DNA of 64,000 nucleotides from Pectinophora gossypiella (Eukaryota > Arthropoda > Insecta > Lepidoptera > Gelechiidae), in assembly GCF_024362695.1 (NCBI RefSeq), contig NC_065408.1, forward strand, positions 9,114,001 through 9,178,000, in the 5' to 3' direction. Below are positions 34,425 to 46,800 of the stretch, piece by piece (the first letter of the stretch is position 1; every line of letters begins with the position of its first letter). A model generated the notes under the pieces. It did no database searches. It was not told the origin of the DNA and saw only the letters and a program-made list of their open reading frames with translations. The translations under genes and the position numbers were made by a program.

Positions 34425-37318
34425 GTGAGTAGCTACTTACTATCTGAAGTTTTAATTTAAAGGTTTTAGTTGCACATGGAAGTTTTAATCTTTTCAAGCA
34501 TTCGGGCTTTGATGAGATATCTAAGGTATTGATATTCTACAGATTTTTACAATATTGATAACCAATGAGTTATATTCCCCTTGCTTGTGACTTTCATTTT
34601 AATTTCTGATATTTATTAAGTTCATTATTTCAGACATGAATTCAATGAGTTTGTTTTTTATATTTCTAACAATGTGCCCATTATCTACTTTGGTTAAACT
34701 TATGCTTGCAGTATTCACATGTGATTAGGCATACATACTATTTAAAAAAAATAGGTTATACTGAATAATTTTGCAGTCTTCTTTAAATATTTGAGACGGT
34801 ATATAAGTTGCATTTTGTTTACCTAAATTGGAACCTAAATTGTTTTTTTCGTGTACATGTGTGTATTGATCCAAATAATGTTCCGGAACTTACTCCTTGG
34901 TTGCAATGTTACTCATTATTTCATCATTGAAATCTTGCAGTAAGGACATATCTGTAATTTTATTGATAATTATTTTATAATTTGTGCATACAAGAGATTA
35001 TATAGGAACTTATGAAGAAAGAAGTTGTTTAGAAATATAAGAAAAACTTGAACAATCATTTTAGTAAAATATGTAGTTAATTTTGTTAGAATTTGTACAA
35101 ATTAATTTTTAATACCTGCCTTAATGTAACAAAAATATTATCATAATATAAGCCTTTATTAAGATATTTCATTTAGTGGTCACATATTTGTATTTTTTTT
35201 ATTGTTCTGTTAGCTACTATCTGTTTGCCAGTCGGCAAAGGCCTTCTTTTCTACTCCTTTCTGTCCTCCACTACTCTATGTCTTGTTAGATGACCTGCTT
35301 TATTACAATAATATGTATAGGCAGTTATTATTTAATGTTTTTTTTTTATCTTTTCATAGTCATACAGTAATTTTTATTTGTACAAATTATGTTTGTCTGT
35401 ATAATCTTTCTTTATTTAAGTAAGTAGGTACCTACATAAATGTTTTTGTTTTGTTTCCAGTTGCTGAATACAATAGTAAGCTTCTTGTCAAGGAAGACAG
35501 ATTTCTTCACTGGAGGTAAAAAAGGAGAATGGGAGCTAGTAAGTTTTATACCTATTTGGACTTTAGAAATGTCTTTAAAAAAAAAAATCCTTAGGGTTGC
35601 AAAATTCTTTACTATTTTTTTAATTTAATTTTTTCTAGTCCAGTCAGTTATTTTTTATGCTGAAGATACAGTGGTGACGTTTGTTGCATCGGTTTTTTTG
35701 ATCCATTATTTATGATACCTACACCCTGTATATATTTTTTTCTTGTTAATTATTAAGTAATGTTATATCTTCCAGGTAGTAAAAGACACATTCTACGCTC
35801 ATGCAAAGAAGGCACAGGAGGAAGCTGATAGGATTAAGAAGGAAAAAGAGGAGGCAGATCAAAGACTTAAAGACATCCAGCGGCGCAAAGAGCAGGAACG
35901 TTTGGCACAGGACTTCGAGCCTGCTAGTGTTACCGAAGTCACTGAAGAAGAAGCCACCAAGATGCAGGAAGATATTGATAAGGACAAAAAGACTAGTAAG
36001 TTCACTTTTTTTTTCATAGTTTAATGTACATATACATATCCTCATAAGTCCTGGATTTCCAGATAGGCAATGGGGTTTGGATTTTAAAAGGCATCTCGAT
36101 TATAATGCTCCTAAGGATATTGGGATATTTTTATTTTATTCAGCTTTCAATATCCCACCACTGTCATCAGGTTATCATACAGTCTTTTAGAGGGTCTAGG
36201 TACTTCATTATTTTTGTTATTATTTTTGTTGTTTTTTGTTTTGGTTTTTTTTTTATTATTTTTGTTATTAATCAGGGACTTTCCAGGCTACATCTCAAAA
36301 ACAATAATAGATGACGCTGTATAGATTTTTCTTCATTTAACCTTCTAATTTCTTGGATAACAGACATATTTATATTTGTTTTTGTTGGGTATAAATTACG
36401 ACCCATTTTTATTACACCCAGGATCTTCCACCCATTATTATTCTGATCAAAATAAAGAGGAGCAATATAGGTAGCAACATAATTCTATACATAATGTTAT
36501 CCAAATATTAAGCAAAAAATATTTTTATGTACGCTTCTGCCATTACATTGTATTTTTCTTTCATATTATGTTACCGATTAATAAGAAAATAGGTTTTACA
36601 CATGTTGCTATGGTCACTATCTAGTTACCACTAGTTCACTACTAATCTTATTAGTGCCAACCATCCAAGCCTAAGTGTTGCCATTAAACTTGTAATGACA
36701 ATCATTATACAGGAGTGTAGTGTCACTACACTCCGGTATGATACATTGTCATGTATCATACCGGATAATGATGTGGATGGTACAGCTCATGATTCTGAGT
36801 TAATATCAATTGAAATTTTCTGACAATAATTTACAGTGCCACTAACGCCCTGTATAGGTCTAGCTTCCTTCATTCAATGGCTGGCGAGACGTCAAACAGT
36901 AATATCATACACACGTGGTGCGAATTGGTTGTTGTAGATTTTTTTTTTAGTCGTATCTGCAATCAGTAAGCGTCCGTTTGTGTTACTATGAGCAGATGAG
37001 CTGAAGGGGAACTTGACTTTATGAGAGACATATCCACTGATATATCCTCAGCAATTAGCAGGGGACCTGCTTCAATAATGAGGTGATTCAGAAACTTTAA
37101 TCGTTATAGAAAATAACGCACAACTAGAACTACAAAATGTAATGTAATTGTACCCAGAAGCAGAAGTAGGCAGTGGCGATGGTGGGGCCGATGCGGAGGC
37201 CGACGGCCCGGCGGACGAGGAAGAAGACCCCAAGGAGAAAGGCAAGCTCAAGCCCAATGCTGGCAACGGCTGCGATCTAGAGAACTACCGGTGGACTCAG
37301 ACGTTGGAGGAAGTTGAG
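34350..37318 (+). CDS. nudC: NudC nuclear-distribution protein, first four coding exons
   Basis: Exons 34350-34424, 35461-35538, 35776-35995 and 37158-37318 join in phase to give 178 residues. The N-terminal NudC module is clear: FDSMLLAMAQQHEGGVKDLL, then FLSRKTDFFTGG and a Lys/Glu-rich coiled coil (about 55-100). An acidic DEEEDPKEKGKLKPNAGNG linker follows, and the segment ends at NYRWTQTLEEVE, the first strand of the CS (p23-like) domain. NudC is an Hsp90-linked cochaperone that stabilises dynein/Lis1 components. Family members have about 330 residues. The rest of the CS domain and the C-terminal helix were not found in the window. The gene has introns, so it is not a processed copy. Confidence 0.9.
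35461..35538 (+). CDS. nudC: nudC coding exon 2
   Basis: Acceptor ttgtttccag|TTGCTG, 26 codons LLNTIVSFLSRKTDFFTGGK then KGEWEL, donor GAGCTA|gtaagt, phase 0. Family-typical sequence. Confidence 0.9.
35776..35995 (+). CDS. nudC: nudC coding exon 3: coiled coil
   Basis: Acceptor tcttccag|GTAGTA, donor AAGACTA|gtaagt. 220 nt, phase 1 out. Heptad-like Lys/Glu helix (KKAQEEADRIKKEKEEADQR) used for dimerisation in the family. Confidence 0.9.
36706..36857. mobile_element. Degenerate MITE copy with nested palindromes
   Basis: The left end ttatacaggagtgtagtgtc and right end gtgccactaacgccctgtat a resemble the inverted ends of the MITEs at 63081 and 63340. Internal words catgattctgagttaatatc and aattgaaattttc are also shared. 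It lies in the third nudC coding intron. Two perfect inverted repeats sit at its left end (36712-36734 and 36735-36762). Confidence 0.65.
37158..37318 (+). CDS. nudC: nudC coding exon 4: acidic linker and start of CS domain
   Basis: Acceptor tacccag|AAGCAG, phase 1 in; donor GTTGAG|gtaagc, phase 0 out. GC-rich acidic stretch (ADGPADEEEDPKEKGK), then the conserved YRWTQTLEEVE. No in-phase continuation is seen to the right. Confidence 0.88.
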
Positions 37319-37854
37319 GTAAGCAATCTAGATAAAACCTCAGCACTTTTTCTTGAAGCATAAAGGAGGGTTTTGTGTTTGATCACTATGTAGGTATGTT
37401 ATATGTGTACGCCTGTCTGTTCCAACCTAACTTTTAAACCACCTGTTAGATTTTAACAAATGAGGTGTCGCAAAGAAGCCTCTTGATTATCCGGTGGTTA
37501 TAAGCTATGTGACGTCAAGTTAAAGTTAACGTGGCGCCCTCTGGAGGACAAAGTGAAGTCGAAAAATCATTTTTTCGAATGGTAGCGCGTTGGGTATAGA
37601 ATAAAGAGAAAACAAAAGGCTTAATTTTCTCATTTGAAATATGTACATTTTACTAGCCTATACTTGCGGGATTTCTTGTATTCATTCGATACTTACGTTG
37701 AATTGATAACATGACTGTCTATGAATAAATATTATTATTTATTCGTAGATGACTGCTCAGACACATTCCAGATAGGTTTTATCTCCAAATCTTTTAAAAA
37801 ACACATCACATCGGGAGCATGTTATCTTAATAAATAAGACCCCAAAACAATATA
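37319..37854. other. DNA after the last nudC exon found
   Basis: AT-rich, presumably intron. No coding sequence matching the rest of the CS domain was found here or further right. Confidence 0.45.
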
Positions 37855-38091
37855 AGTTTAAAAATAAAAACTAAAACCCGACTACGGAAAAATGACGCTC
37901 CAAAGGGTATGAAACAAATCATAAATACAGCCGTGGTCGTATGCCAATCTATCCTAAAAGTTTGTTTACCATGGAATGCGACTAAAGCTATCTCCTAAAC
38001 ATCACTATTCGGAAGAATTTCAGAGATTTTTTTCTTATTTCATACCCTTTAGAGCGGCATTTTCCGTAGCCTATTTTAGTTTTTAAATTTA
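37855..38091. mobile_element. Hairpin-forming MITE, about 235 bp
   Basis: Imperfect inverted repeats of roughly 55-60 bp. Left: aaaaactaaaacccgactac, ggaaaaatgacgctccaaag, ggtatgaaa. The right end gives the same series on the minus strand with a few changes. No clear target duplication was identified. Confidence 0.65.
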
Positions 38092-38284
38092 TATTATTTT
38101 ATTCCGCCTCTGGCATATCCCGTGTGTGCTCGAACATTAAGAGCGACAATACACACCAGCACGGTGGACCGCGCCCCTTAGAAAGGGTGTCAAAATGAAT
38201 TTCAAATCTAAAATAGATTCACAATAAAACCTAAGTACGAAATTGAAACTAAGTCAAGTTAAATACAACATTTAAATCTTTATT

Positions 38285-38491
38285 TTAAGCGTTATTTGGC
38301 ATAGAACTGTGGGGTTCTGCCAACGTAATGATAATACAAAGGGTCCAAAACTACATATTAAAAAAATATCCAACGCACCTTGGTTCATCAAAACAACAGA
38401 AGTGGAAGAAATTCTAAATGTACCTATGGTCAAAGAAGAAATATGCAATCGCAGAACCCAGTACAAACAAAGATTACAAATGCACCGATAA
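38285..38491 (+). pseudogene. Jockey-type non-LTR retrotransposon, 3' end of reverse-transcriptase ORF
   Basis: Translates GIELWGSANVMIIQRVQNYI, then ISNAPWFIKTTEVEEILNVP, then VKEEICNRRTQYKQRLQMHR-stop. The G-x-x-L-W-G-x-A, I-Q-R-x-Q-N, NAPW and RLxxHR signatures mark the C-terminus of jockey-clade ORF2. Nothing upstream remains, so it is a 5'-truncated relic. Confidence 0.75.
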
Positions 38492-38639
38492 GGACAGTCA
38501 GGTCGAATGATTACTTCAAAGAAAGGACTGACTTCGCTGGGCGTAGCGTCCTCTATGCCATATAAACCCAACTCATCTGTTTATAGACAATGGACTGATC
38601 GCAAGATAAAACCACAAAAAAAGTATTTTAGTGTTAATA

Positions 38640-38930
38640 ATCACTCTGGTCCCGTGGTATATCGGGTTGCTTCTCTAACGGGGAGCCCTGGTTCTATTCC
38701 CGGTACCGGACTTGCACTAATGCGCAATGAGTTTTTTTACCTTATTTTATCTTGCCTTTTTTTTTTGGCTCAACCATGTTAGACGGCGATACCATCTATC
38801 ACGTTGATGTAACAGAAAGTTCGGTGAGGTGTGGGTATTTAGTTCATTTTTACGATGGATGTACCATTGACTACCGCATTGGGATATAGTCGTCAGCTTA
38901 CGTTATACATTTTTAGTTTACAATCCGCAT
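38640..38930 (+). mobile_element. SINE of a second family, tRNA-like head
   Basis: The head ggtcccgtggtatatcgggt, with ggttctattcccggtaccgg as B box, leads into a tail ggtgaggtgtgggtatttag, ttcatttttacgatggatgt, ttgggatatagtcg. It lacks the core shared by the other SINEs. Confidence 0.65.
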
Positions 38931-38949
38931 TACAATAAAATTGATCGCG

Positions 38950-39440
38950 GTTCAATCAATCAATCAATCAATAATACTTTATTGCACAAGAACATATATA
39001 AAGGACATAAACATACGAATAAAACATAAGCACAATAGGCGGCCTTATTGCTAAACAGCAATTTCTGCCAGGCAACCTTAGGGTGAAAGAAGATTATTCA
39101 TTGGAGCACGGGCTGGTGCAATAAACATATAATGATACCAACATACCAAAAAAATAATAATAATAATAAATAATATATACTTATCTAAAAAAATAATATA
39201 TATATATAAACATACACACATATATACACGCATACATACAAATAGCCTATACAATATAATACATATAAGGAGAATAAGAAAACCACTTCCAAGTTATGCC
39301 TGCAAGAAAAGCGCCTTCACTCTTGCCCTGAAAGAGTCCAGAGAAGGAGCCCCTCCTGACAGACTCAGGTAGAGAGTTCCACAACCGGACAGCCACCGCC
39401 GCGGTTGTAAATCGGACTCCGTGCTGCTGTTGACGTGGCT
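38950..39440 (-). pseudogene. CR1/L2-type non-LTR retrotransposon 3' fragment
   Basis: On the minus strand, 39420-39290 encodes AVRLWNSLPESV-type sequence, then SGLFQGKSEG with a frame change, resembling the last residues of CR1/L2-group ORF2. A 3' UTR follows, ending ttgtgcaataaagtatt and an (ATTG)n tail (AATC repeats at 38952-38972 on the plus strand). Frame breaks mark it as a relic. Confidence 0.6.
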
Positions 39441-39500
39441 TTTGTTGTACCGCTTTTACGGGTGGTCCGCTTCGATTCTGTTCGAGTGGACGAGTATCTT

Positions 39501-39856
39501 ATTGGTTCTAGTTAACGACCTCAGTGGTTCAGTGGTTGATCGTTGTGCTCACGATCCGGGTCCAAATCCCGGTGGGGACAAGTTACAAAAATCACGTTGT
39601 GATCCCTAGTTTGGTTAGGACATTACAGACTGATCACCTGATTGTCCAAAAGTAAGATGATCCGGGCTTCGGCACCGCGCCGTAAGCCGTTGGTCCCGGT
39701 TACTACTTACTGATGTAGTACGTACTGAAGTACGTAGTCGTTACATGCGTCATGTCAGGGACCTATGGCGGCTGAATAATAACCCTGACACCAGGGTTGA
39801 TGGGGTTGGTAATCCACCTCACAACTCACACGATAGAAGAAAAAATTGGTCCTAGT
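39501..39856 (+). mobile_element. tRNA-derived SINE with 12-bp target duplication
   Basis: Head cgacctcagtggttcagtgg, degraded B box, core gccgtaagccgttggtcccg, tail ctgacaccagggttgatggg then cacacgatagaag. Direct repeats attggttctagt (39501-39512) and attggtcctagt (39845-39856) differ at one base. It inserted beside the CR1/L2 fragment. Confidence 0.85.
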
Positions 39857-40794
39857 AAAAATCACAAATAGGGGACTATAATTTTATTGTTTCTTATTAT
39901 CACAGTTCTTCTATAACAATTATGTTCGTCCAACTTACAATCTAGTTCACAGTTTTAGCTGACTGTGATTTTTTATAAATAGTCTTACTGGGTACATCTT
40001 ATTATTTACTGGTAATGGAAACAGTTAAAAAAGATGCAAATTTTCATAATGCATACGAAAATGTGCAACTCTTTACAGCAATCCTGATTTGGCTCTCATT
40101 GCAAACCTCTTAAAAGTCTAACGAAATAGCGGAATGGTATATCTACCTAATTATTACTCTTTCGAAGATGATTGAAGCCATGTTCAGGCCGGAATTACAA
40201 CTTAAGAAAAAGCCTATTACATAAAATGAGTCTCTAATAGACTTATTTACTGTCATTGCACACTAAATACAAAAAAGTACAAATTAATATTCAACAATTA
40301 ACTAATTTCATATCTCTAATACACGAGACGTTCATAATTTAAACGATATTTACGTTTAAAAACATACATACCTACATAAACTCACGCCTATTTGTTTATA
40401 AAAAATAATTGATAAAACCTAAAAATAAATAAAAATAATACAATCGCTTTCAACAAATCTACTAACACAATTTTCTTTTTCTAACAATAGGGATTACTGG
40501 GTATTGCACTAACAATTTTATTGCTTAAATACTGATTCTCTTAGTTCCTAGAAAATTGTCTAATATTCAATTTAAATTGGAAGTCTTTATCGTAAACTGA
40601 ATATATTTTCAGAATAAACCTGAAGCTATTCAGTGTGTTAAGATCGAACTTGAAGATTCACAATAGTACAGTTATTGTTGAAATAACTATTTTGCAAATT
40701 AAGATATTCACTGGTAAGCATACAGTAAGTGTTCCAAATATACCTAATACGACGCCATTAATACTTTTAAGTATGAAAGGTTACTAAAGCTTTC
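39857..40794. other. AT-rich DNA, probable 3' UTR of the membrane-protein gene
   Basis: No ORF. It follows the minus-strand stop at 40795. TTTATT words (AATAAA on the minus strand) occur, for example near 40517. Confidence 0.4.
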
Positions 40795-40835
40795 CTATGA
40801 ATATTTGTACATGCCGGTTTCCTTGCGCATCCGCA
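40795..40835 (-). CDS. Membrane-protein gene, last exon
   Basis: Acceptor TTTGTTACAG|TGCGG. 41 nt complete codon ATG and read RMRKETGMYKYS-stop (TAG 40797-40795). It is reached from the phase-1 donor GTAGAAA|gtgagt at 40929. The intron is only 94 bp. If retained, the protein would instead end SEYYSLRKPI at 40898. Confidence 0.65.
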
Positions 40836-43800
40836 CTGTAACAAAGAAAATATTAAAATGATTAATGATTTAATTTAATTAAAAAAAAAGCTGTCTACTA
40901 AATAGGTTTTCGTAAGCTATAATACTCACTTTCTACAAAGCAAATGGCAGCTAGTATGCACGCAGAGAATAGTATCGTCATTGAAATGACGAGTACTGTG
41001 ATCTGGTGAGACTGCGCGCAGCAGCAGGTGCGGGGTTCCTTGCTGGGCTGGTGCTTGGTGAACCCGTTCACCACCGTGAAGTGCGTAGAGCTCGCCACAG
41101 ACACCGCGTCTGCCCCTGTGGCCGATCCGCGCTTGACCCCGTTCCAGAATGAATCCGCTGGTTCCCGCGACTCCTCAGGAATCGCCACTACGGCCTCGGA
41201 AAACGCCTTCCGTCCGTAACTTCCTAATTTACTCTGATAGCCTCCATACTCCTCCGGTCCTGGACTTTTGCCGTGCATACGCGCTAAGTGCGCTGCGCTC
41301 AGCAACAACGATCCTGACGACACACTCTGCAAAAAACAATATCTACGTTAACGTTTGAGAATTATGTTACCAATAACATTCTGTGACATAACCTATCATG
41401 GAAGTAAAAGTATGTGTCGAATTGATTTGAATCACATCAGGAAGTATGCATGTAAAAAAACTCATTTAGTCCACGCGTGAGCTCAAAGCTCTACATAGCT
41501 AGCGCACGCATTGTGTCATATTACGTCATAAATAACTTTTGCCGGGTCAACACTTTTTATTGAAAGGTCAGCGATTTGACGTAGGTATGTAGGCTGTATC
41601 AATGCAGGTGCTATGAGGAACGGAAATGTTGATATATTCTTTACTTGCGTAATAATCAATCAAATAAATACAAGTTGAATATGCTAAATTGAGATCATCA
41701 AAGTTAATAAAGGGCTCATTGTCGTAATTGCTAAAATCGTTATATCTTAGAGAATCGTGCGATGGCTGTCAGTTTGTAAATTAAGTAATCCGTCACAAGT
41801 TAGGAATGCTGTAGGTGGGTACATAAGAACCGACGGGGATCCTGTACCTCACGTGATATTGTAAATTCGTTTCTTGACCCCATGGTAATTAGCAAAAATT
41901 ACTTAATTCGCACAAAAAGTTAATGAAAAAGATTTGCGCTTTTTATCGCGCTTATGTCGATCAAGGATATGGGTAGTCCGTTTTTTGCTTGAAAATTGGT
42001 ATTACATCATAGTTTATGATGCTTGCGGCTACATTTAGGTAGATGACTTTTATGGTTTGCTAGCGATGATTGGGCGATTATGATAAGTTAGCTGTTTCTG
42101 AGTAATTTTCTTACGTGAGTGCTGTGGTTGCTGGAAGAGCCCTGGCTAGACGCCGAGCCTCCTCGGGATCTGGAGTCGCTGATGCTGCCAGAAGTGCTGC
42201 TTCCCGAAAGTGACGGCCGTGGTATGTGCCACTCGTGCGATGAGATCTGGAAACATTAATAGAATTCCAATAAATTCTAGGAACTTAGGTCGAAATAATG
42301 TATTCCTATTTGGAATTCCACAAGAGCAGGTTCGTAGTATCGTTTTTCCTTGTTCACAATTTTATAATAATAGGTAGTTCAAGAAAAGACTGTAATAAGT
42401 ATTATTCTATGTAATTATTAAAAATAATTGTTATTAACTTAATGATTCGTTTTGTCGTTCTAACCGGAACATTGTTCTCGTTTACTTATTCAATTACATA
42501 AAAGGACAACGAGGTTTCATTTCCTTCTGTTTTAATAATAGCTATTGAGAACATAGGTAATTTCAGACATGACCCAGATACAATCAATAGAATAATAATT
42601 ATATTAATCTAACCAACAAATACATGTTCAAGTTTATAAACATTTATTTACATAAATCTCAAGGCTTGTGATTCTGCCTGCGTATCGTTGAGCTCTAAAA
42701 GGCTTGCGTATACGCACCTTGCATTGTTAAAAACCGTGTGAAAAGTTTTATTTACCACACGCCAAGCGCAAGTCACGTATGTATGGATAGTTGTAGATGC
42801 CTTGGTTATTTGAATTAGCGTTAAAAGCACAATTTTGCGTTTAAGCTGAGTAATACGAATGTTTTTTTGAATTCCAAACAACATTACGAACTTGATTATT
42901 ATCCTCGTTGCTTCTTTCAAATCTTTAGGGGATCCCTATGTTTGTACAGTGTACATGTGCCGGTGGCCTTATGTGACCAGATTATGTCTGTACCCTGACA
43001 TTGTCTGAGCTTTTGTTCGCAGTCAGACAATGTGGTAGTCGCCGTTGGTCATTCACGCCCACATAATTAATTGGCAATTTTCGTCTTAAAGCTAGGCTAA
43101 TGTAATTTAACTAGGCTGCGGCTTAAGTAGAGCACTAAAGTGGTGTCGTATGTAAGTGCTTGTTACGGCTTGTTGTGCTCTTGCAAAATGCTGCACGCTT
43201 CATTCTGTTGTTAAAAAAACGTTTGCTATTGCTTCTCAAACAAAAGCGTCGACATAAAAACCTACGTGTTGTTGTGCAATTCTGCCATGTGGGTGTAACT
43301 GGCTGTACGGAAATCATTGCAGAATTCTTCCTTGTCGTTTTCTTGGATCGGTTTCATCCAAATATCATAAGTGTTTGTATTTCGACACATATCAACTTTA
43401 CGTAATGACTTGTGTTTATCGTGGATATTACTTACGTCTGTGTTGTGCGATATCTGGTCTCTGCATAGTGCTTTTTAGGAAGTAAGTACTTATACGTATT
43501 TGGCAGTTATTGCGTCCATGTTTCTCGTGATAAGCAAACAATGATGTCGTAATGAAGTCGCAAGGTGGAGCTGCAATCGCGCGTGCATCAGACCTTGTGT
43601 TTCATTTAAAGCTGATGGCTTCAACGTAAACAATTAGTATCAGCGTCTTCCGAATATCACAGGTCTAATGCCGACAAAGTTTCATCAATTACATTTTTAG
43701 GTCAAGTTTTGTTCAGAGTCCGATTGATTTTGTCAGATACGGCGTTCAAGGTTCGCGTTCTCTTTATTTTGCGGTCTCGTTTCGTCGGCCTCTGACGCAA

Positions 43801-46800
43801 TCAATCTTAGCTTTGCTTTCGGCTTCATGGTCTTCTTTGTTACTTTGATAACATGATGGATAGGCATTAAAGGTAGCGTTATAATGCATTTCTTTTATAT
43901 AGCAAGGTCGCGTCCAATTTATTTTTCGTTGTTTTGATCATTAATGCGGATTAAAGTGGTTAAGGTAAACGACTGTCGATTTTATCTGCACGAAGATATT
44001 CGTCGAGATTATAATTGTTGAGTCTATTCATGTGCTAGAATCGATGGAGGCTCGGCGGGCGTTAGTTGCAAAATATTCGCCAAATGTGAACCGGTTCCGT
44101 AGTTGGTTGGCATGTCGTTACGGTCGTATCGGAGGACTGACTCGAGCCTGGCTGCATGTTGTGCACGAACACTTTCGCTCTTTGTGTGAGAACCGATTCA
44201 GTGATACAATTAGATCACAGATAGCGAGGTGGGAACTCGGTCGAAATATCCAACTCTTTATTGTCTGCAATTGTGGAGAAACAGCTGTTTACCGTATTGC
44301 AAAGGGTTAGCCAATAAAGCTAGTTTTATTTAAGTAAATTTTCATGTTTGGTAGTGCTAATGTTACGGTTACGGTTGTATTTTTTTTAATACAAAAGATT
44401 GTTGCATTGGTGAACTTTCGCACCTTCTATTGACCCAAGGAATATGTTCAGAATTATTTTAATTGTTTTATGTGGATTATGCACAGTCGTATAGGGCACG
44501 TGTAAGTTACGGATGTGTCCGGTGTACATGATTCAGAGTTTAATTGCCGTCAGCACGTTGTGTGGACACGTTCGAACCCCGTGCGTTACCTCTAAGTAGG
44601 TTACCTATATAATTACCATAGCATTTACATAAGCTATGGAATGATCATGATCGAAACGGATTACGTTTTTCTGGCGCGATAGTGACTACTAAGTAAGTGG
44701 TGATTCTACCTTCATTATGTCTCAAGTTCTTCATAATGTCTATCATCATAAGTCTCGTAAACGTCTTGAAGACGATTTAAGCAGTGCACGCAGGGCATTT
44801 TCAGGTGTGCAACAGAAAATATCTCTAAAGATATTCCTCTTTTATTAAAATGTTTCTTAGGGGCTTCGGTGTAACCTCAGCCAGATCATTTGTTTGAGCT
44901 CGTATCGATCACCAATTGCAGTTGATTGTTGAAAGACTCAGTCTCAAGGTACTATGTGGGTCAAAAAGAATATGTTTGTTGACTTCGTGCTATTTCAAAT
45001 GTCACCTTGTCAATCTTGTCACTATGGAATGCTTCATATTCCGACTCAAAAACTAAAAGTGGCTGTAATTATTTGTGCCTCAACCAACGCCAGTAAGGAA
45101 TCATGGGCTATACTAACGTAGTTTTGACGTATAATTAATATGTATGCATTTACATAAACTATGGATTGATGACGATAGAATCGGATATGTTTTTCTAGGG
45201 CGTTGGGCGGACAGTATGGTTATTGACGGCATGATTCCATATCTTAAGATCAAGATTATGTTTGAGTATTGATTAATAATTCAAATTAATCATTTGCGAT
45301 TTGTCAACCGAGTAGCCCACTAAATTATTAGTTAGTAAGATTTAGCACCCAAATCTAAAAAAAATAAGTTTTTTTTTATGAATTTGATACGACGTTATAA
45401 ATTCTTTAAGAATATAATATATTAGCTTTGTAAGTAGAACACCTTCAAACCACTTATTAGGAATTTACAAAAAACTTATCTCCATAAAACTACTCAATCG
45501 TTAGGAGGAAACTTAACAGACAATAATTTGCAGCCAATACAACAAAAAAACTTAACTTGACTTTATTCTTAAGTAATTAAAATTTCAATTTTAAATAAAA
45601 TTGTTACTGAATTTTTTTCAATTTTAGTTTCGAATTGTAATTTTAAATAAATTACTAAGTTAGCTCATATTATTGGGATGGAAGATCAAAAGACACAAAG
45701 GTAAACCTACATACAAACCCACCGCAGACCTGAGACAAATGTTTGCTCCACCAGAAATTATACTAAAATAGCTAAGTAATCGTAAAATCACAAATTAAGA
45801 TTTCTTGAACATCATCGATAAGCTTATATTTGTTCAATACTGTACGTAGCTCTTTATGAGTCCAGAGCATTAATAAGTATAATGACATCATCATTTACAA
45901 AGCAGAGTGGTTTATTAGTAAACAAATAATAAATGTACCATAAAACGAGTGTGCATTCTTATGGATGGCAAGCACGTGTCATGCCACGCTGCTGACTTTG
46001 TTACAAACTAGCTTCCAAGTTAAATATTTATACCGTCATAAATCGCTATTAACCGCATCAATAATAAATTCTATAAACTCGATATTGATTCATAAAGGTA
46101 TTATTGAATAAACACATAATGGGTTTATTTGCAGATCCGGTGCACTCGCTCGTTAGATGTTTATCGTAGTGTTTACCTTTTCTACGGGTTGTACAATTGC
46201 GCTAGGAGCGGTTTTGTACACAGTAAATCAATAAATCAGTTTGCTTCGATCTAGCCATTTATCATATTTGAATTCTTAAGACTTAGGATATAGATTAAAC
46301 TCTCCTATGCTCAATTTACAGGCGGTATCTATGTCTCAACGATTCTGCGTCATCCCCGATCGAGTTTTTATTATCTACCGTTAAGACATGCACTTTTTCT
46401 AATTAACGGTGACGATCCAGTTACCAGCATAACAAGTGCATAGGCAGTTGTGAAACATGTTCGGTTCAACTAGACCGACTGGTGGTTACACAACAGCTGT
46501 AATCTTCACGAATCACCGGCGCAAGCGCATGCATACCGCATGTCCATAACGGTGCATTGTGATCGTAGAATACATTAGATAAACTCGCAAGCATTAAAAC
46601 AATGCAATGCTTATCTCTACTCATCAAACATTAGTGATGGGCAGGGAAAGAAAAAATTGGGTGGGAAAGAAAAAATATCGGGAAAATATGGGAAAATAAA
46701 ATAAACACCCGAAAAATTCCCGAATCATGGGAAAATATTTTTTATTTAATTATTTTTAATCTTATTATTATTTGTATGTCGTTTCCATGTCTCGGGTCGG

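Noticed and set aside
44032..44310. 92-codon ORF
   Set aside because: No domain, no repeat match I know, no splice signals that link it to a gene. Could be chance.
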